Assembly: GCA_900548275.1 (NCBI GenBank)
Contig: URJY01000001.1
Location: forward strand, 271,801 to 335,800
From: an uncultured Opitutales bacterium
Lineage (GTDB): Bacteria; Verrucomicrobiota; Verrucomicrobiia; Opitutales; Intestinicryptomonadaceae
DNA length: 64,000 nt
Reading direction: 5' to 3'
Below, one piece after another: positions 25,436 to 35,092 of this stretch (within the stretch, counting starts at the first letter, position 1; each line of letters begins with the position of its first letter). A model generated the notes under the pieces. It had not been told where the DNA came from. It saw only the letters and a program-made list of their open reading frames with translations, and ran no database searches. Both the position numbers and the translations under genes were made by a program.

Positions 25436-26275
25436 ATGTCGCTCGAAATAAAAGAGTACGTCGGGAAAGGATTGAGCCTTTTCAAAACGCTCAACCGCGC
25501 CGAATTTTACGCCGAGATAGCCTCTCCGCAGGACGCCGTCGACGCATTTTTATACGCCGAAAAGCACGGCTTGAAACCGTTCGTGCTCGGCGGCGGGTCG
25601 AACGTATTCTTTAAAAATTCGAATATAAAATCGTTCGTGCTCAAAAACGCGCTGCCGAAAAAAATCGAACCGCTCGGCGGCGACAGATTCAAAGTTTCCT
25701 CGTCCGTCCGTATGATGGAACTGCTGAAGTTCGCATATTCGGAAAGCCGCGCCGCCTGCTACTATCTGGCAAGCGCGCCGTGCGAAGTGGGCGGAGCCAT
25801 CGCAATGAACGCGGGAACGGGGCCCCGCGAGGGCAAGGCGGTTTTCGACTTTCTCGAATCGGTCGAATACGTCTCGAACGGCGTGGTCGTCGAAAAACCC
25901 GCGGAGGAAATTCGACACTCGCACAGGCACACCGAGCTTTCCGAAAACGCTTTCATCGTCTCTGCGGTATTCAAACTTCCCAAAACCGAATTCGACTGCG
26001 ACCCGATAAAAGCACGCCTCGACTGGGCTCGGAAAAATCAGGATTTGAGCGTGCCCAACTGCGGTTCGCTCTGCAACAAATACAACGCCGATTTGATGAA
26101 ACTAACACGCGCCCTCTTCCGCCCGTTCCCCGCGGGGATGAGCCGAAAGAAACTCAACTGGACGTACAACAAAGCCGACAACCCAATATACCTGCGGGCA
26201 TTCCTCGCCACGCTGAAATTTCTGCACAAACTCTTCCGAAAGGAGCTGAAGTTCGAAATCAAAATTGTACCCTAA
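25436..26275 (+). CDS. murB: UDP-N-acetylenolpyruvoylglucosamine reductase, divergent MurB
   Basis: MurB reduces UDP-GlcNAc-enolpyruvate to UDP-MurNAc using FAD and NADPH. The 279-residue protein has the FAD-binding loop FVLGGGSNVFF, the second FAD region EVGGAIAMNAGTGPREG, and a SHRHTELSE segment at the usual place of the substrate loop. In the C-terminal domain it departs from the family: PNCGSLCNK replaces the usual PSAGSxFKNP (the Ser that acts as proton donor is kept), and the next 60 residues are unlike classical MurB. The closing LKFEIKIV still keeps a Glu where the catalytic one is expected. It is probably a genuine but divergent MurB. A strong bidirectional terminator follows. Confidence 0.8.
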   Translation: MSLEIKEYVGKGLSLFKTLNRAEFYAEIASPQDAVDAFLYAEKHGLKPFVLGGGSNVFFKNSNIKSFVLKNALPKKIEPLGGDRFKVSSSVRMMELLKFAYSESRAACYYLASAPCEVGGAIAMNAGTGPREGKAVFDFLESVEYVSNGVVVEKPAEEIRHSHRHTELSENAFIVSAVFKLPKTEFDCDPIKARLDWARKNQDLSVPNCGSLCNKYNADLMKLTRALFRPFPAGMSRKKLNWTYNKADNPIYLRAFLATLKFLHKLFRKELKFEIKIVP

Positions 26276-26285
26276 TTCCGAATGC

Positions 26286-26315
26286 AAAAAAACGCGCCAG
26301 ACGGCGCGTTTTTTT
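26286..26315. terminator. Bidirectional intrinsic terminator between murB and the MsbA-like gene
   Basis: A 13-bp perfect stem (26286-26298 with 26303-26315), made of ACGCGCC/GGCGCGT flanked by A and T runs with a 4-base loop, sits between two convergent genes. The A tract on one side and T tract on the other let it serve both directions. Confidence 0.92.
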
Positions 26316-26320
26316 GCGGG

Positions 26321-28060
26321 CTACTTTGCCGACTGCTTGTCGTAAAGCTCTTTGTAGTACGGACAGCGTTCGTACAACTCGGTATGCGAGCCGAAGTCGA
26401 TAATGTTGCCCTCCCTGAAAACTATAATGCGTTTTACATTGCGTATCGTGCTGAATCTGTGGGCTATGATGAACATCGTGCGTTCGTGCATAAGCTTGTC
26501 GATTGCCTTTTGAATGAACGCCTCGCTGTTTACGTCGAGCGCGGAAGTGGCTTCGTCGAGCACTATCAGCGACGGGTTTTTCAAAAACACCCTCGCAATG
26601 GCAATGCGCTGCTTCTGTCCGCCCGAAAGCCTGTCGCCGCGCTCGCCGACGCGCGTCTGATAGCCGTCTTCAAGCTCGGTTATGAATTCGTGGGCAAACG
26701 CCGCGCGCGCGGCGGTATAGACCTCCTCTTCGGTGGCGTCGGGCTTGGCAAGCAGAATGTTGTTGTAGATTGTATCGTTGAAAAGCACGGGATACTGCGG
26801 GACTGAACCGAGATTCTTTCGGAGGTCGAACAGGCGCATATCCTTCAAATTTATGCCGTCGATTTTCACTTCGCCCGAAGTCGGGTCGTAGAAACGCATT
26901 ACAAGCTTTGCGAATGTGCTCTTGCCCGCGCCCGACTCGCCGACAAGCGCGCAACTCGTGCCCGCGGGAATGGTAATGTTTACGTTGTGCAAAACGGTTT
27001 TGTCGGCATACGCAAAATTCACGTTCGAGAATTCTATTTCGCCGCGCAACGCATCAACCTTCACGGGATTTGCAGGCTCTGGAACGGTTGAAACATAGTC
27101 GAGCACTTCGTTGAGTCGGTCGAACGACGGCGTAATTTTGATGAAGTCGGTACACATTCTTACAATGCGCTTGATGGGGTCGATAGTGAAATACAACGCC
27201 AAGCCGATTGCCGCGAAAGTCGAGAAGTCGATTTTCGCCTTGTAGGCATACACAAACGTTATCGAAACCATCGTAGCCGCCAAGACTTCCATCATGGGCT
27301 GCTGAAGAAGTTCGTATTTCGAAATCTTCAGCACAAGCTTCTGGAAACTTACGTTCATATCCCAGAAACGCTTTTTCTGCATTTCCTGAAGATTGAAAAC
27401 GCGCACCTCGTGGGCGGCGGCGAGATTCTCGTTGAAGTGCTGCGCGATTGCACCGAGCGATTCCGCCGACATCCTCGCGCACCGCTTCAAATTGCGGCGC
27501 ATCATCTGCACGGGCAGAATGCAGAACGGAACGGCGGCGATGAACACGAGCAGAAACACGATTTCGCCCTTTGTTATGCACATATAGGCAAGGAACGACA
27601 GCGCGCCGATAACCTGCACGGGCTGGCGAATCATTTCGGAGGCGAACGAAAGCAGAATCGTCTGGACTGCCTGCGTGTCGGTTGTAAGGCGCACAAAGAG
27701 GTCGCCCGTAGTGTGCTTGTCGAAGAACGAAAGCGGATAGTCCTGAACCTGCGAAAACAAATCCTGCTTGATTCGGCGCAGAACGTCGAGCGAGACATAG
27801 CTCATAAGATAGCCGCTCAAATAGCCCGTTATCGCGCGTATAATAAAGACCATCGGGATGAGCATAGCCACGCCCAAGACATACCAGAGACTGTAAACCG
27901 TGCCGTCTTCGGGCATAAAGATGCGCTTGAGAACCTTGTCGAAAATCACGGGCATACCGAAACCGCTCGACGCGCCGAACGCCAAGCCCGCAAGCAACGC
28001 CCCGACCAAATACCAAACCTTGGGTCTTACATATTTTAAATAACGCGAATACCTCTTCAT
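26321..28060 (-). CDS. msbA: MsbA-like ABC exporter (fused membrane and ATPase domains)
   Basis: A half-size ABC exporter, 579 aa, of the lipid A flippase/multidrug type acting in the inner membrane. Six transmembrane helices (about 15-310) precede the nucleotide-binding domain. The latter has Walker A GESGAGKST, signature LSGGQKQRIAIARV, Walker B LIVLDEATSALD and the switch His in IAHRFSTI. MsbA flips lipid A-core in outer-membrane bacteria, and the sequence style is closer to MsbA than to drug exporters, but substrate cannot be fixed from motifs. It is monocistronic by position, ending at a shared terminator, with the GH2-like gene upstream on the same strand separated by its own terminator. 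Confidence 0.88.
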   Translation of the reverse strand: MKRYSRYLKYVRPKVWYLVGALLAGLAFGASSGFGMPVIFDKVLKRIFMPEDGTVYSLWYVLGVAMLIPMVFIIRAITGYLSGYLMSYVSLDVLRRIKQDLFSQVQDYPLSFFDKHTTGDLFVRLTTDTQAVQTILLSFASEMIRQPVQVIGALSFLAYMCITKGEIVFLLVFIAAVPFCILPVQMMRRNLKRCARMSAESLGAIAQHFNENLAAAHEVRVFNLQEMQKKRFWDMNVSFQKLVLKISKYELLQQPMMEVLAATMVSITFVYAYKAKIDFSTFAAIGLALYFTIDPIKRIVRMCTDFIKITPSFDRLNEVLDYVSTVPEPANPVKVDALRGEIEFSNVNFAYADKTVLHNVNITIPAGTSCALVGESGAGKSTFAKLVMRFYDPTSGEVKIDGINLKDMRLFDLRKNLGSVPQYPVLFNDTIYNNILLAKPDATEEEVYTAARAAFAHEFITELEDGYQTRVGERGDRLSGGQKQRIAIARVFLKNPSLIVLDEATSALDVNSEAFIQKAIDKLMHERTMFIIAHRFSTIRNVKRIIVFREGNIIDFGSHTELYERCPYYKELYDKQSAK

Positions 28061-28204
28061 ACTGTTTATAAAAAAAGACAGCCCCGCCGCAGGATTGCAT
28101 AACGGGAATGATTAAAACGTCGAATATGCCAAACGGAACTCTTTATGACAACAATTTTTTTTACCGCTTGCCGCGGGAAAAATACCGCCCGCAAAACAAC
28201 GCGC

Positions 28205-28235
28205 AAAAAAGGACGGGGAATTTTTTCGCCCGTCC
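28205..28235 (-). terminator. Intrinsic terminator of the GH2-like gene
   Basis: Read on the minus strand, GGACGGG (28235-28229) pairs with CCCGTCC (28217-28211) across an 11-base loop and is followed by six T (28210-28205). It lies 14 bases beyond the stop codon of the GH2-like gene. Confidence 0.85.
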
Positions 28236-28249
28236 TTTCGCCGTCCGCA

Positions 28250-31200
28250 CTACCAACCCATATAGCGGAATGGGTTGTCGCCTGTTATTATGTCGTCGAT
28301 GTAGTCGGGCATATAGAGGTTGTCGGGCTTGCCGCGCGTCAGCTTCAATGTCCCCGTGATTCTGCCAGTCGAGACGGGCTGTTTCGCGAAAACCGAAATT
28401 ACGTTGTCTTCGCCGAATTTAATCAGGTTTTCGGGGATGTCGTACTTTCGGTCGACAAGCCAGCCCTTCCACGGGTCGCCGTCGTAGCCGCCGACCTTTA
28501 CTCCATTGAAGTAGGTGTCGTCCTGCCCAACGATTCTCCCCACCTCGAGAACGATTTTATCCTTGCTCCAGTTCTTGGGGATGAACACGGTTTTGCGCAC
28601 CCAGTACGGTTTTTGGAACGGATATACGGGGTTTCCGAATTCGTCGCAATTATCGGGGAAGGAATAGTTCAGCCACGCGGAGTCGTCGAACTTTTCCGAT
28701 TCGGGATGTTTGCCGTTCAGTTGCGAGACCGTTGCGAAACGCCACGGAGTTTTCGAGAGCGAAATTTCCATTTTCGGCACGCCGCCCGCCATCAGCACCG
28801 TATCGTACTTGAACTTCGCGCCGAAGTTTGCGGCGACCTGCGAGAGTGTGCGGTACATTCTCCACGCGGTGTAGCGCAGATAGGTTTTACCCGCCGTGTC
28901 GAGTTCGTCGGGCAGAAGCGAGAACATAACCGCCGAGCCTTTGCCCGAGCGGAACACCGCCATTGTGCCGCCGCAAGTGTCCTTTGTGTCGAAGACTTTT
29001 GCGGGGATATTTGCGCGCGTGCGAACGTCGCTCCACGACAAACCGCGCAGTTCGTTCCAATTCGGGATGTCGAGCACTTTGTTTGTCGTGCCGTCTTTTT
29101 GGGCTATGCCGAAGCGTTTTGCCGCGGGGTTGCGTTCGATAAGTAGGAAGTTTGCGCCGCCGTCCATTGCCGCCTTAATCGCGTCGTCGGAAAGCTTCGA
29201 ACCTTCGCCGACAACGACCAAGCCCGACTTCGGCAGTTCCGCCGTTTCGACAAATTCGACGCCTATTTTTCCGAGCAGTTCCGCGCCGCGCTTGCCGCCG
29301 ATGTAGTATGTTTTCGCGTCGTCCGCCGCGGGTTCGCGGTCGGCGAGGTTCGAGATTATGCGCGAGAGCACTGCGTCGGCGACGGGGTCGGCTTCCGTTC
29401 TGCCGAGCAGGTCGAGTCCGCAGAAGACCACAACGCCCCTGCCGATTTTGCGTTCCATAAGCGGCGAGTAAGCCAAGTCGAATTCGCATTCGAGGATGGG
29501 AGTCCACCCCGCCCTATGCGGCTTTTCGAGAGACTGCGAGGCTACGCTGCCCCTGTTGCCCCAATGCCAACCGTAAAGCGGACGCTTGTCGCCGATGATT
29601 TCGGTGGTCGCCGTTTCGGGGGCGAATGTGCCCGCGCCGCGCCAGTCGCGGAAGTCTTCGGAGTCGAAGCCCGCGATGAACGGGTGGTCTTGCATTGTCA
29701 AAACGGGGAACACTCTGCGCGATATGAACTTCGAGGTTCTGAAGCCGCGAAGCTGCTCGAGTATTTCTTCGGGCTGCGAAAGAATCAGGACACTGCCGCC
29801 CTTTTCGGCAAATTCCACGACGTTTGCGGGAAGTTTTTTTGCATACGCGTTTTCGCAGAGGACAAGAAGCCCGCCATCGCATTTGCCGTCCCACGGAACG
29901 GTCAGGATTCCGAGCGCGTTGAGTGCCTTCGAGGTCTTACGCTGCGGGTCGAAAACCTTGACGGTTGTGCGCGGGAATTTTGTTTGCGGATATACCGTAA
30001 ACGCGAACTTATCGGCGTTTTCGATTCCGCCTACACCGCCTTTGATTTCGATTTCGCCGAGCGTCTTTTTGTCGGCTTTCGGCACGTCGAACGAGAACGG
30101 CACGAATGCGGTTTTGCCGACGGGCACAACGCCGTCGAGCTTGCCCGAGGCGATTTTTTTGCCGTCCAAAGTCGCCGTCCATTCGAGCGAGTACTTGGCG
30201 TTTTCGCGCAGGTCGTTCGTTATGACCGCCGTTTTTTCGACCTTGTCGCCGCCGTAGAAGTGGTGGGCTTTGTCGGTGAACGCTTCGGGCTTGCCGCCTA
30301 TCCACGCGAGCGCGTGTTTCTGGTTTTCGATGAGCGCGCGCCCCGACGCGTTGGGCTTTGCGCCGCCTTCAGCCATTCCGTAGAAGCCGCGCTTGGAGAC
30401 TTTCGGCGGCTGCCATCCGAGTGCGCCGTGCTTGAACGGCAGGTCTATCATGCCGTATTCGGGCACCCAACCGTACGCGTCGCGCCACGGAACCATTCCC
30501 CCCGGGATGCCCCACGCGCGCCAGCTGCGCCAAGTGTTTTTATTGAAGAGAGCCTGAAAATCCGCCATATTGTCGGCGAAGCGGAATTCGTCGGCTTCGT
30601 TCATCGGCTTCCACTCTTTCTTTGCTTTGATGTAGCCGTCGGAGACCATTTTGCGGTATGCGTCGGACTCGTTTTTATACGCCGCCGCCCCGAGGTACGG
30701 CGCGACGAATTCCGTAAGGAGCGGTTCGGACGAGTAGGAGTTGTAGGGGTTGCCTCTGTCGCGCACGAAATTGCCGAAGAACGGCGTGCCGAATTCGATT
30801 GCGCAGAACGGAACGTTGCCGTTTTTCGCCCAGTTCGAAAGCCACTCTTCGCGCTCCTGAAGCGGGATGAAGTCGATGTAGTGGTTGATTGAGTGGAAGT
30901 CGCCCGTGGTGCACGAGTGGTGTCCCGAAACGGGACGGGTTTGGTCGAACATCTTCATCGTGGCGACGAGCCTTTTACCCTGTGCGGGATTACTGTAATT
31001 AAGTGTAGGCAAAAGGTCTTCAACCATTCTGTAGCGCAAAGAATTGCCCAAGTTCATCGGGTTTGCCGCCGCGTTGTTCGGATATGTGTTCGGTAGCGTC
31101 ATCAACGCGATAACCGACGGGTTGTTGCGGATTTCCCTCCACTGGCGGATGAATCTGTCCGTCCACTTGGTGCGCGCGTCGACGTCGTTCCAATTCCAGT

Positions 31201-32413
31201 TGAAGTCGTCGCTACCCGCGTTTGCGGGGTACAGAATCAAAATGCCCTTTTCGTCGGCAAGCTCCGCCCAGACTTTTCGCGACTGAATGGAAGTTGCCGA
31301 ATGCGTCCACGGCCAAAGTTCGAACGCGTTGAAATTGCATTTCTTGAATGCGTCGAGCGAATTTGAAATCGCCTGACGCACGCCGCCCGTATCGCCCTCG
31401 AAGAAGTTATGCAACGGCATAAGGCGTACCCTCTTGCCGTTAAGCGAGAAGTGTTTGCCGTCTATCTTGAATTCCCTAAAGCCGAAGCGCGTCTTTGTCG
31501 TGTCGAGCGTTTTGCCGTTCTTTTTGAGCGAAATTTCGGCGAAATAAAGGTTGGGTTGGTTTACATCCCAAAGTTTGGGATTTTCCCATTTTTCGGAGAG
31601 TTTGACTTTCGGTTCGCCTGCGAGTGCGAATTCGCGCGAAAAGCGTTTTGCGACTTCGCCGTTTGCCGCGTCGACGATTTTTACGGAAACTTCGTAATCG
31701 CCGCTTTTGACGTTCTTCAGTTCCACATCCAAGTCGAGGCGCATATGTTCGACGCTTGTCTTGACGAAGACATCTTCGATTTGCGCGCCTTTGGGGCGCG
31801 ACAGCAGGAACACATCGCCGCTGATGCCGAGCATTCTCGAAAATGTCGGCTTTTTATCGTTCTTTTTCGGCGCGGGTTTGTCGTTAAGCAGTTGCGGCGG
31901 ATAGAAATACGAGCCCATTTGAAGCGCGATTGAAGCCGTTTTGCCCGCCGTAACGAACTTCGAAATGTCAAGCTCCTCCGCGGGGTATATTATGTTGCCG
32001 ACTTCCTTTCCGTCGACGAAAACGCGCGCGCCAGTCATAACGTTTTCGATTCGCAGGACGATTTCACCATTCCACTGTTCGGGAATGTCTATATTGCGGC
32101 GAAGCCAGAAACGTTCGGTTTTGTTTTTCCAACGGGAGGTATTTTTTTGTTCCACAATCCCCGGCGACGAGTTGCTCTTGAACGTGAATCCGGGAACGAG
32201 CATTTTGCCCCATTCTTCGGCGGGCGGCAACGCCTCGCCGAAAGTTGCCACGGGCGCGCATTCCCACACGCCGTTTAGCACGATTTGCGACCTCTTTGAC
32301 GTTATTTTCTCAACGGGCGAAGCCGATGGAGTAAGTTCCAGCCTCGAGTCCGCCGAATATGCCGCCGCCGTTGCCGCGGCGAGTATCCCCAGAATTTTTA
32401 CAAGTTTCATCAT
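28250..32413 (-). CDS. Secreted giant glycoside hydrolase family 2-like protein
   Basis: Exported 1387-residue protein with GH2 beta-galactosidase/mannosidase architecture. After a signal peptide (LVKILGILAAATAAAYSA) come a sugar-binding sandwich (about 40-200, with RFWLRRNIDIPEQW and ARVFVDGKEVG), an immunoglobulin-like domain (to about 310) and a TIM-barrel. Further beta domains, a ThuA/glutaminase-like region and a second GH2 sugar-binding jelly roll near the C-terminus (YWVRKTVFIPKNW, DTYFNGVKVG) follow. The nucleophile-type Glu is in AIEFG (Glu540). The acid/base motif expected as xGNE reads LPNTYPN, with Thr443 where Glu belongs, so it may be inactive or use another residue. Start: ATGATG with AAAAGGAAAA just upstream. 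Two dyads lie in its promoter region. It probably binds or cleaves plant or host glycans. Confidence 0.85.
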   Translation of the reverse strand: MMKLVKILGILAAATAAAYSADSRLELTPSASPVEKITSKRSQIVLNGVWECAPVATFGEALPPAEEWGKMLVPGFTFKSNSSPGIVEQKNTSRWKNKTERFWLRRNIDIPEQWNGEIVLRIENVMTGARVFVDGKEVGNIIYPAEELDISKFVTAGKTASIALQMGSYFYPPQLLNDKPAPKKNDKKPTFSRMLGISGDVFLLSRPKGAQIEDVFVKTSVEHMRLDLDVELKNVKSGDYEVSVKIVDAANGEVAKRFSREFALAGEPKVKLSEKWENPKLWDVNQPNLYFAEISLKKNGKTLDTTKTRFGFREFKIDGKHFSLNGKRVRLMPLHNFFEGDTGGVRQAISNSLDAFKKCNFNAFELWPWTHSATSIQSRKVWAELADEKGILILYPANAGSDDFNWNWNDVDARTKWTDRFIRQWREIRNNPSVIALMTLPNTYPNNAAANPMNLGNSLRYRMVEDLLPTLNYSNPAQGKRLVATMKMFDQTRPVSGHHSCTTGDFHSINHYIDFIPLQEREEWLSNWAKNGNVPFCAIEFGTPFFGNFVRDRGNPYNSYSSEPLLTEFVAPYLGAAAYKNESDAYRKMVSDGYIKAKKEWKPMNEADEFRFADNMADFQALFNKNTWRSWRAWGIPGGMVPWRDAYGWVPEYGMIDLPFKHGALGWQPPKVSKRGFYGMAEGGAKPNASGRALIENQKHALAWIGGKPEAFTDKAHHFYGGDKVEKTAVITNDLRENAKYSLEWTATLDGKKIASGKLDGVVPVGKTAFVPFSFDVPKADKKTLGEIEIKGGVGGIENADKFAFTVYPQTKFPRTTVKVFDPQRKTSKALNALGILTVPWDGKCDGGLLVLCENAYAKKLPANVVEFAEKGGSVLILSQPEEILEQLRGFRTSKFISRRVFPVLTMQDHPFIAGFDSEDFRDWRGAGTFAPETATTEIIGDKRPLYGWHWGNRGSVASQSLEKPHRAGWTPILECEFDLAYSPLMERKIGRGVVVFCGLDLLGRTEADPVADAVLSRIISNLADREPAADDAKTYYIGGKRGAELLGKIGVEFVETAELPKSGLVVVGEGSKLSDDAIKAAMDGGANFLLIERNPAAKRFGIAQKDGTTNKVLDIPNWNELRGLSWSDVRTRANIPAKVFDTKDTCGGTMAVFRSGKGSAVMFSLLPDELDTAGKTYLRYTAWRMYRTLSQVAANFGAKFKYDTVLMAGGVPKMEISLSKTPWRFATVSQLNGKHPESEKFDDSAWLNYSFPDNCDEFGNPVYPFQKPYWVRKTVFIPKNWSKDKIVLEVGRIVGQDDTYFNGVKVGGYDGDPWKGWLVDRKYDIPENLIKFGEDNVISVFAKQPVSTGRITGTLKLTRGKPDNLYMPDYIDDIITGDNPFRYMGW

Positions 32414-32556
32414 ATATTTTTTCCTTTTTAGACCGCCGAACGGGCGGCAGATACATCACACAGTTGATGCAGACAAACTAACACCCCGAACTTTCTTGTA
32501 AAGTTCAAATGGCGTTTTTTTTGGTAAACAGTTTAATTTTTGCAAACCGTTGACAC

Positions 32557-32583
32557 AAAAAAACTCCGCACAATGCGGAGTTT
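32557..32583 (-). terminator. Intrinsic terminator of sucC-sucD
   Basis: On the minus strand a 10-bp perfect stem AAACTCCGCA/TGCGGAGTTT with a 3-base loop runs into a T tract (32563-32557). It lies about 28 bases after the sucD stop. Confidence 0.9.
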
Positions 32584-32610
32584 GCATATTTAGTCTTTCG
32601 ACGGAATGTA

Positions 32611-33495
32611 TTACATCTTGCCCCAATGCTTGAGGAGCGTTTCGCCGATGACCGACGGGGTATCGGCAACCGCGATGCCAGCGTCCTTGAGGGCGTTGAT
32701 TTTGTCTTCCGCGCCGCCCGATTTGCCCGAGACGATTGCGCCTGCGTGGCCCATTCTGCGACCCTTCGGAGCCGTACGACCCGCGATGAACGCCGCAACG
32801 GGCTTCTTGCAGTTTGCCTTCAGCCATTCGGCCGCGATTTGTTCGCCGTTGCCGCCGATTTCGCCGATCATAACGATTGCGTCTGTCTGCGGGTCGTCGT
32901 TGAACATTTTTACGGCGTCGAGGTGGCTTGTGCCATTGATGGGGTCGCCGCCGATGCCGATAACCGTGCTCTGACCGTATCCGAGGCAGGTGAGCTGCCA
33001 AACGGCTTCGTAGGTAAGAGTGCCCGAACGGCTTACTACGCCGACATTACCGGGTTTGTGAATGTAGCCGGGCATAATGCCGATTTTGCATTCGCCGGGG
33101 GTGATGATACCGGGGCAGTTCGGACCGATAAGGCGCGAGACGCAGTCTTTCTGCATAAGGCGCGACTTTACGATAGCCATATCCTTTACGGGAATGCCTT
33201 CGGTGATGCAGATGATAAGGGGAATCTTTGCGTCGATAGCCTCGATGATTGCGTCGGCAGCGAACGGCGGCGGAACGTAGATAACGCACGCATTTGCGCC
33301 TTCCTTGCTTACGGATTCCGCAATCGTGTTGAAGACGGGAACCTTTTCGTCGAACAGTTGACCGCCCTTGCCGGGGGTAACGCCCGCGACGATGTTTGTG
33401 CCGTATTCAATGCACTGGCGTGTGTGGAATGCGCCCGTGTTGCCTGTAATACCGCTTACGACGACTCTTGTATCTTTGTTTACGAGTACGCTCAT
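32611..33495 (-). CDS. sucD: Succinate--CoA ligase, alpha subunit
   Basis: TCA-cycle enzyme subunit that binds CoA and carries the phosphohistidine; with SucC it interconverts succinyl-CoA and succinate while making ATP or GTP. The 294 residues show the CoA-binding Rossmann start [38 protein letters not shown] and the active-site histidine in [10 protein letters not shown] (His250). It starts 19 bases after sucC, forming the usual sucCD pair, and is followed by a terminator. Confidence 0.97.
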   Translation of the reverse strand: MSVLVNKDTRVVVSGITGNTGAFHTRQCIEYGTNIVAGVTPGKGGQLFDEKVPVFNTIAESVSKEGANACVIYVPPPFAADAIIEAIDAKIPLIICITEGIPVKDMAIVKSRLMQKDCVSRLIGPNCPGIITPGECKIGIMPGYIHKPGNVGVVSRSGTLTYEAVWQLTCLGYGQSTVIGIGGDPINGTSHLDAVKMFNDDPQTDAIVMIGEIGGNGEQIAAEWLKANCKKPVAAFIAGRTAPKGRRMGHAGAIVSGKSGGAEDKINALKDAGIAVADTPSVIGETLLKHWGKM

Positions 33496-33514
33496 TTTTA
33501 TATCGAATTAAAGG

Positions 33515-34708
<1,194 letters not shown>

Positions 34709-35092
34709 TTTGTCTAATTTTGACTGTTTTAACTAAATGAAGTAAATAGTTTGTATTACAAAACATAAAAAAATAACAAAAGAGGACGAAAAGCGTTTGT
34801 CCGAATTGCCTTTTCTGCTACCTTATTGTCTATCTGTGATACCCCATCCCGCCGCCTTTGCAAGTTTTTTTTAACTTTTTTTTCGAAGTACGATAAGCTC
34901 CTCAATCGTTTGACGTGTCGAACGGGCAAAATTGCCGCGCATTTTCGGCGTTTGGGTGGATTGTATTTAAAACGGAAGTTTATATATACAGGGGCGTATT
35001 GCCGTTCCACGCTTTCCGCCGCAGCCACGCCCTATTTTCGGCTTGAAAAATCGGCGGCGGCGTGATTTGCTCGTCGGCGAAAAATTAAGACT
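34709..35092. other. Divergent intergenic region between sucC and the mscS-like gene
   Basis: 384 bases without a supportable gene. The sucC-proximal third is AT-rich and could hold its promoter: reading minus, TGTAATAC is a plausible extended -10 at about 34752-34759. The middle has two T-runs separated by AAC (about 34866-34884). The mscS-proximal part has a candidate promoter (34961-34990) followed by a GC-rich leader of about 100 bases. No tRNA, riboswitch or small ORF with a recognisable product was seen on either strand. Confidence 0.5.
34961..34990 (+). promoter_or_regulatory. Candidate promoter for the MscS-like gene
   Basis: TTGTAT (34961-34966) is followed by TATATA (34983-34988, spacer 16) or TATACA (34985-34990, spacer 18). 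It lies about 100 bases before the ATG at 35093. Identified by eye against the sigma-70 consensus. Confidence 0.38.
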
